A stretch of DNA of 5,890 nt from Anaerolineae bacterium (GTDB lineage Bacteria > Chloroflexota > Anaerolineae > Aggregatilineales > Phototrophicaceae), in NCBI GenBank assembly GCA_028284565.1, contig JANQRM010000260.1, positions 1-5,890 on the forward strand, read 5' to 3'. The notes beneath the pieces were generated by a model that was not told the DNA's origin, made no database searches, and saw only the letters and a list, made by a program, of their open reading frames with translations. Made by a program: the position numbers and the translations under genes. Position 1 is the first letter of the stretch. Each line of letters starts with the position of its first letter. Positions 5,335 through 5,890 of this stretch are shown here, one piece after another.

Positions 5335-5890
5335 CCAGTTCGAGGTTCGCAAATGGAACTGCGATTGTCTCCCCTGTAATCAATTCTACTCTGGCTCCTT
5401 TTACGCGCAAGCCATTTGCGAGGGGAATCGGCTGACGGGGTAGTTCCACCACTTTTCCCATCTGCCCTAAGTGTGGTTCGCGGGTGAGACGAACCCGCTG
5501 ATTGACTCGTAGAGGAATGCTCCAATTCAATCCCGGTGGGCGTTCATCAATCCGACGGTTGATAATCGCTTCTGGACGACGGGGTTCCCAGCGTCCGGGG
5601 GTATATGCATCTAAGGTGATTTGAAAGCCTACATTATCCGTCAGTAGAGTTAAAACCTCGTTACTCATGTTGATGTCGCCAAAGCCCTCCGTCAGCATAA
5701 TGGCAATCGGGCTATTTATTACGCGCTCACGCCATGGCGCAGGCAAGCTAGGGGCGATAATACCGGAAATATTGACTCGTTCTGCTAACGCAAGCTGTTG
5801 CAAATCAAGGGGTTCATAGAAAACAATCACCGCACCTTTGTAGGTGGTATCGAGGGTATCGACCAAACTCTCTAAGCCTTGCTTCGGTTC
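5324..5890 (-). CDS. Conserved-hypothetical-type protein with C-terminal KOW/SH3-like segment, 5' partial
   Basis: The frame stays open to the right edge, so the start is outside the window; 188 residues are visible. A TTG at 5866 is not evidence of a start. The visible N-terminal part has alternating strand-and-helix pattern (AVIVFY, NISGIIAPSL, SPIAIMLTEGFGDINMS, then VLTLLTDNVGFQITLDA), consistent with a compact alpha/beta fold. The last 60 residues, from NQRVRLTREPHLGQMGKVVELP to the AVPFANLEL end, look like a KOW/SH3-type small barrel, which in other proteins binds RNA or protein. I recall similar Chloroflexota hypothetical proteins with a LTEGFG segment and KOW-like end, but cannot confirm this. 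There is no signal peptide or membrane helix in the visible part. It lies 63 bases upstream of the acidic membrane protein gene on the same strand and may share its transcript. Function unknown. Confidence 0.8.
   Translation of the reverse strand, partial: EPKQGLESLVDTLDTTYKGAVIVFYEPLDLQQLALAERVNISGIIAPSLPAPWRERVINSPIAIMLTEGFGDINMSNEVLTLLTDNVGFQITLDAYTPGRWEPRRPEAIINRRIDERPPGLNWSIPLRVNQRVRLTREPHLGQMGKVVELPRQPIPLANGLRVKGARVELITGETIAVPFANLELAGR

Noticed and set aside
4881..5435. Long plus-strand open frame (184 codons) opposite the acidic tail
   Set aside because: GAT/GAC-rich sense codons read as Ser/Lys-rich antisense. It also spans two minus-strand genes and has no start signal.

Overview
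The window looks like a chromosomal segment of a Chloroflexota-type bacterium (Anaerolineae-like). This is inferred from style, not from a marker gene: a membrane protein with a Thr/Ala-rich stretch and an LPxTG-type C-terminus, a KOW-like protein beside it, an NMT1/THI5-class ABC transporter with two different permeases, and moderate GC. No rRNA, tRNA, CRISPR array, transposase or phage gene was seen.

Left part (1-2457, + strand): three tightly packed genes of one ABC importer in the order permease (5' end cut by the window edge), ATPase, permease. The two permeases are different paralogues and probably form a heterodimer on an ATPase dimer. The substrate-binding protein is not in the window and may lie upstream of position 1. 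The family imports nitrate, sulfonates, taurine, riboflavin or thiamine-pyrimidine precursors; the substrate cannot be read from these genes.

Middle part (2456-3997, - strand): a two-gene unit, a MerR-family regulator with a GyrI-like ligand domain followed by an SRPBCC (START-like fold) protein. It is driven by a textbook MerR promoter: a -35 and a -10 separated by 19 bp, with a perfect 17-bp palindrome overlapping the spacer. It ends in an intrinsic terminator whose U-run overlaps the stop codon of the converging permease gene.

Right part (4237-5890, - strand): a second unit. A partial gene entering from the right edge encodes a protein with a C-terminal KOW/SH3-like segment. It is followed by a bitopic membrane protein with a very acidic, Phe-rich cytoplasmic tail, a Thr-rich outer region and a C-terminal LPDTG + membrane helix + basic tail. 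This unit also ends in an intrinsic terminator.

Between the two minus-strand units (about 4003-4236) lies non-coding DNA with two repeat-like elements: a degenerate ACCGC-type tandem motif enclosed by an 8-bp inverted repeat, and a G-rich hairpin with a direct repeat. The strongest candidates for something new are the double-anchored acidic/LPDTG protein with its KOW-like neighbour, and the self-contained MerR-SRPBCC module.
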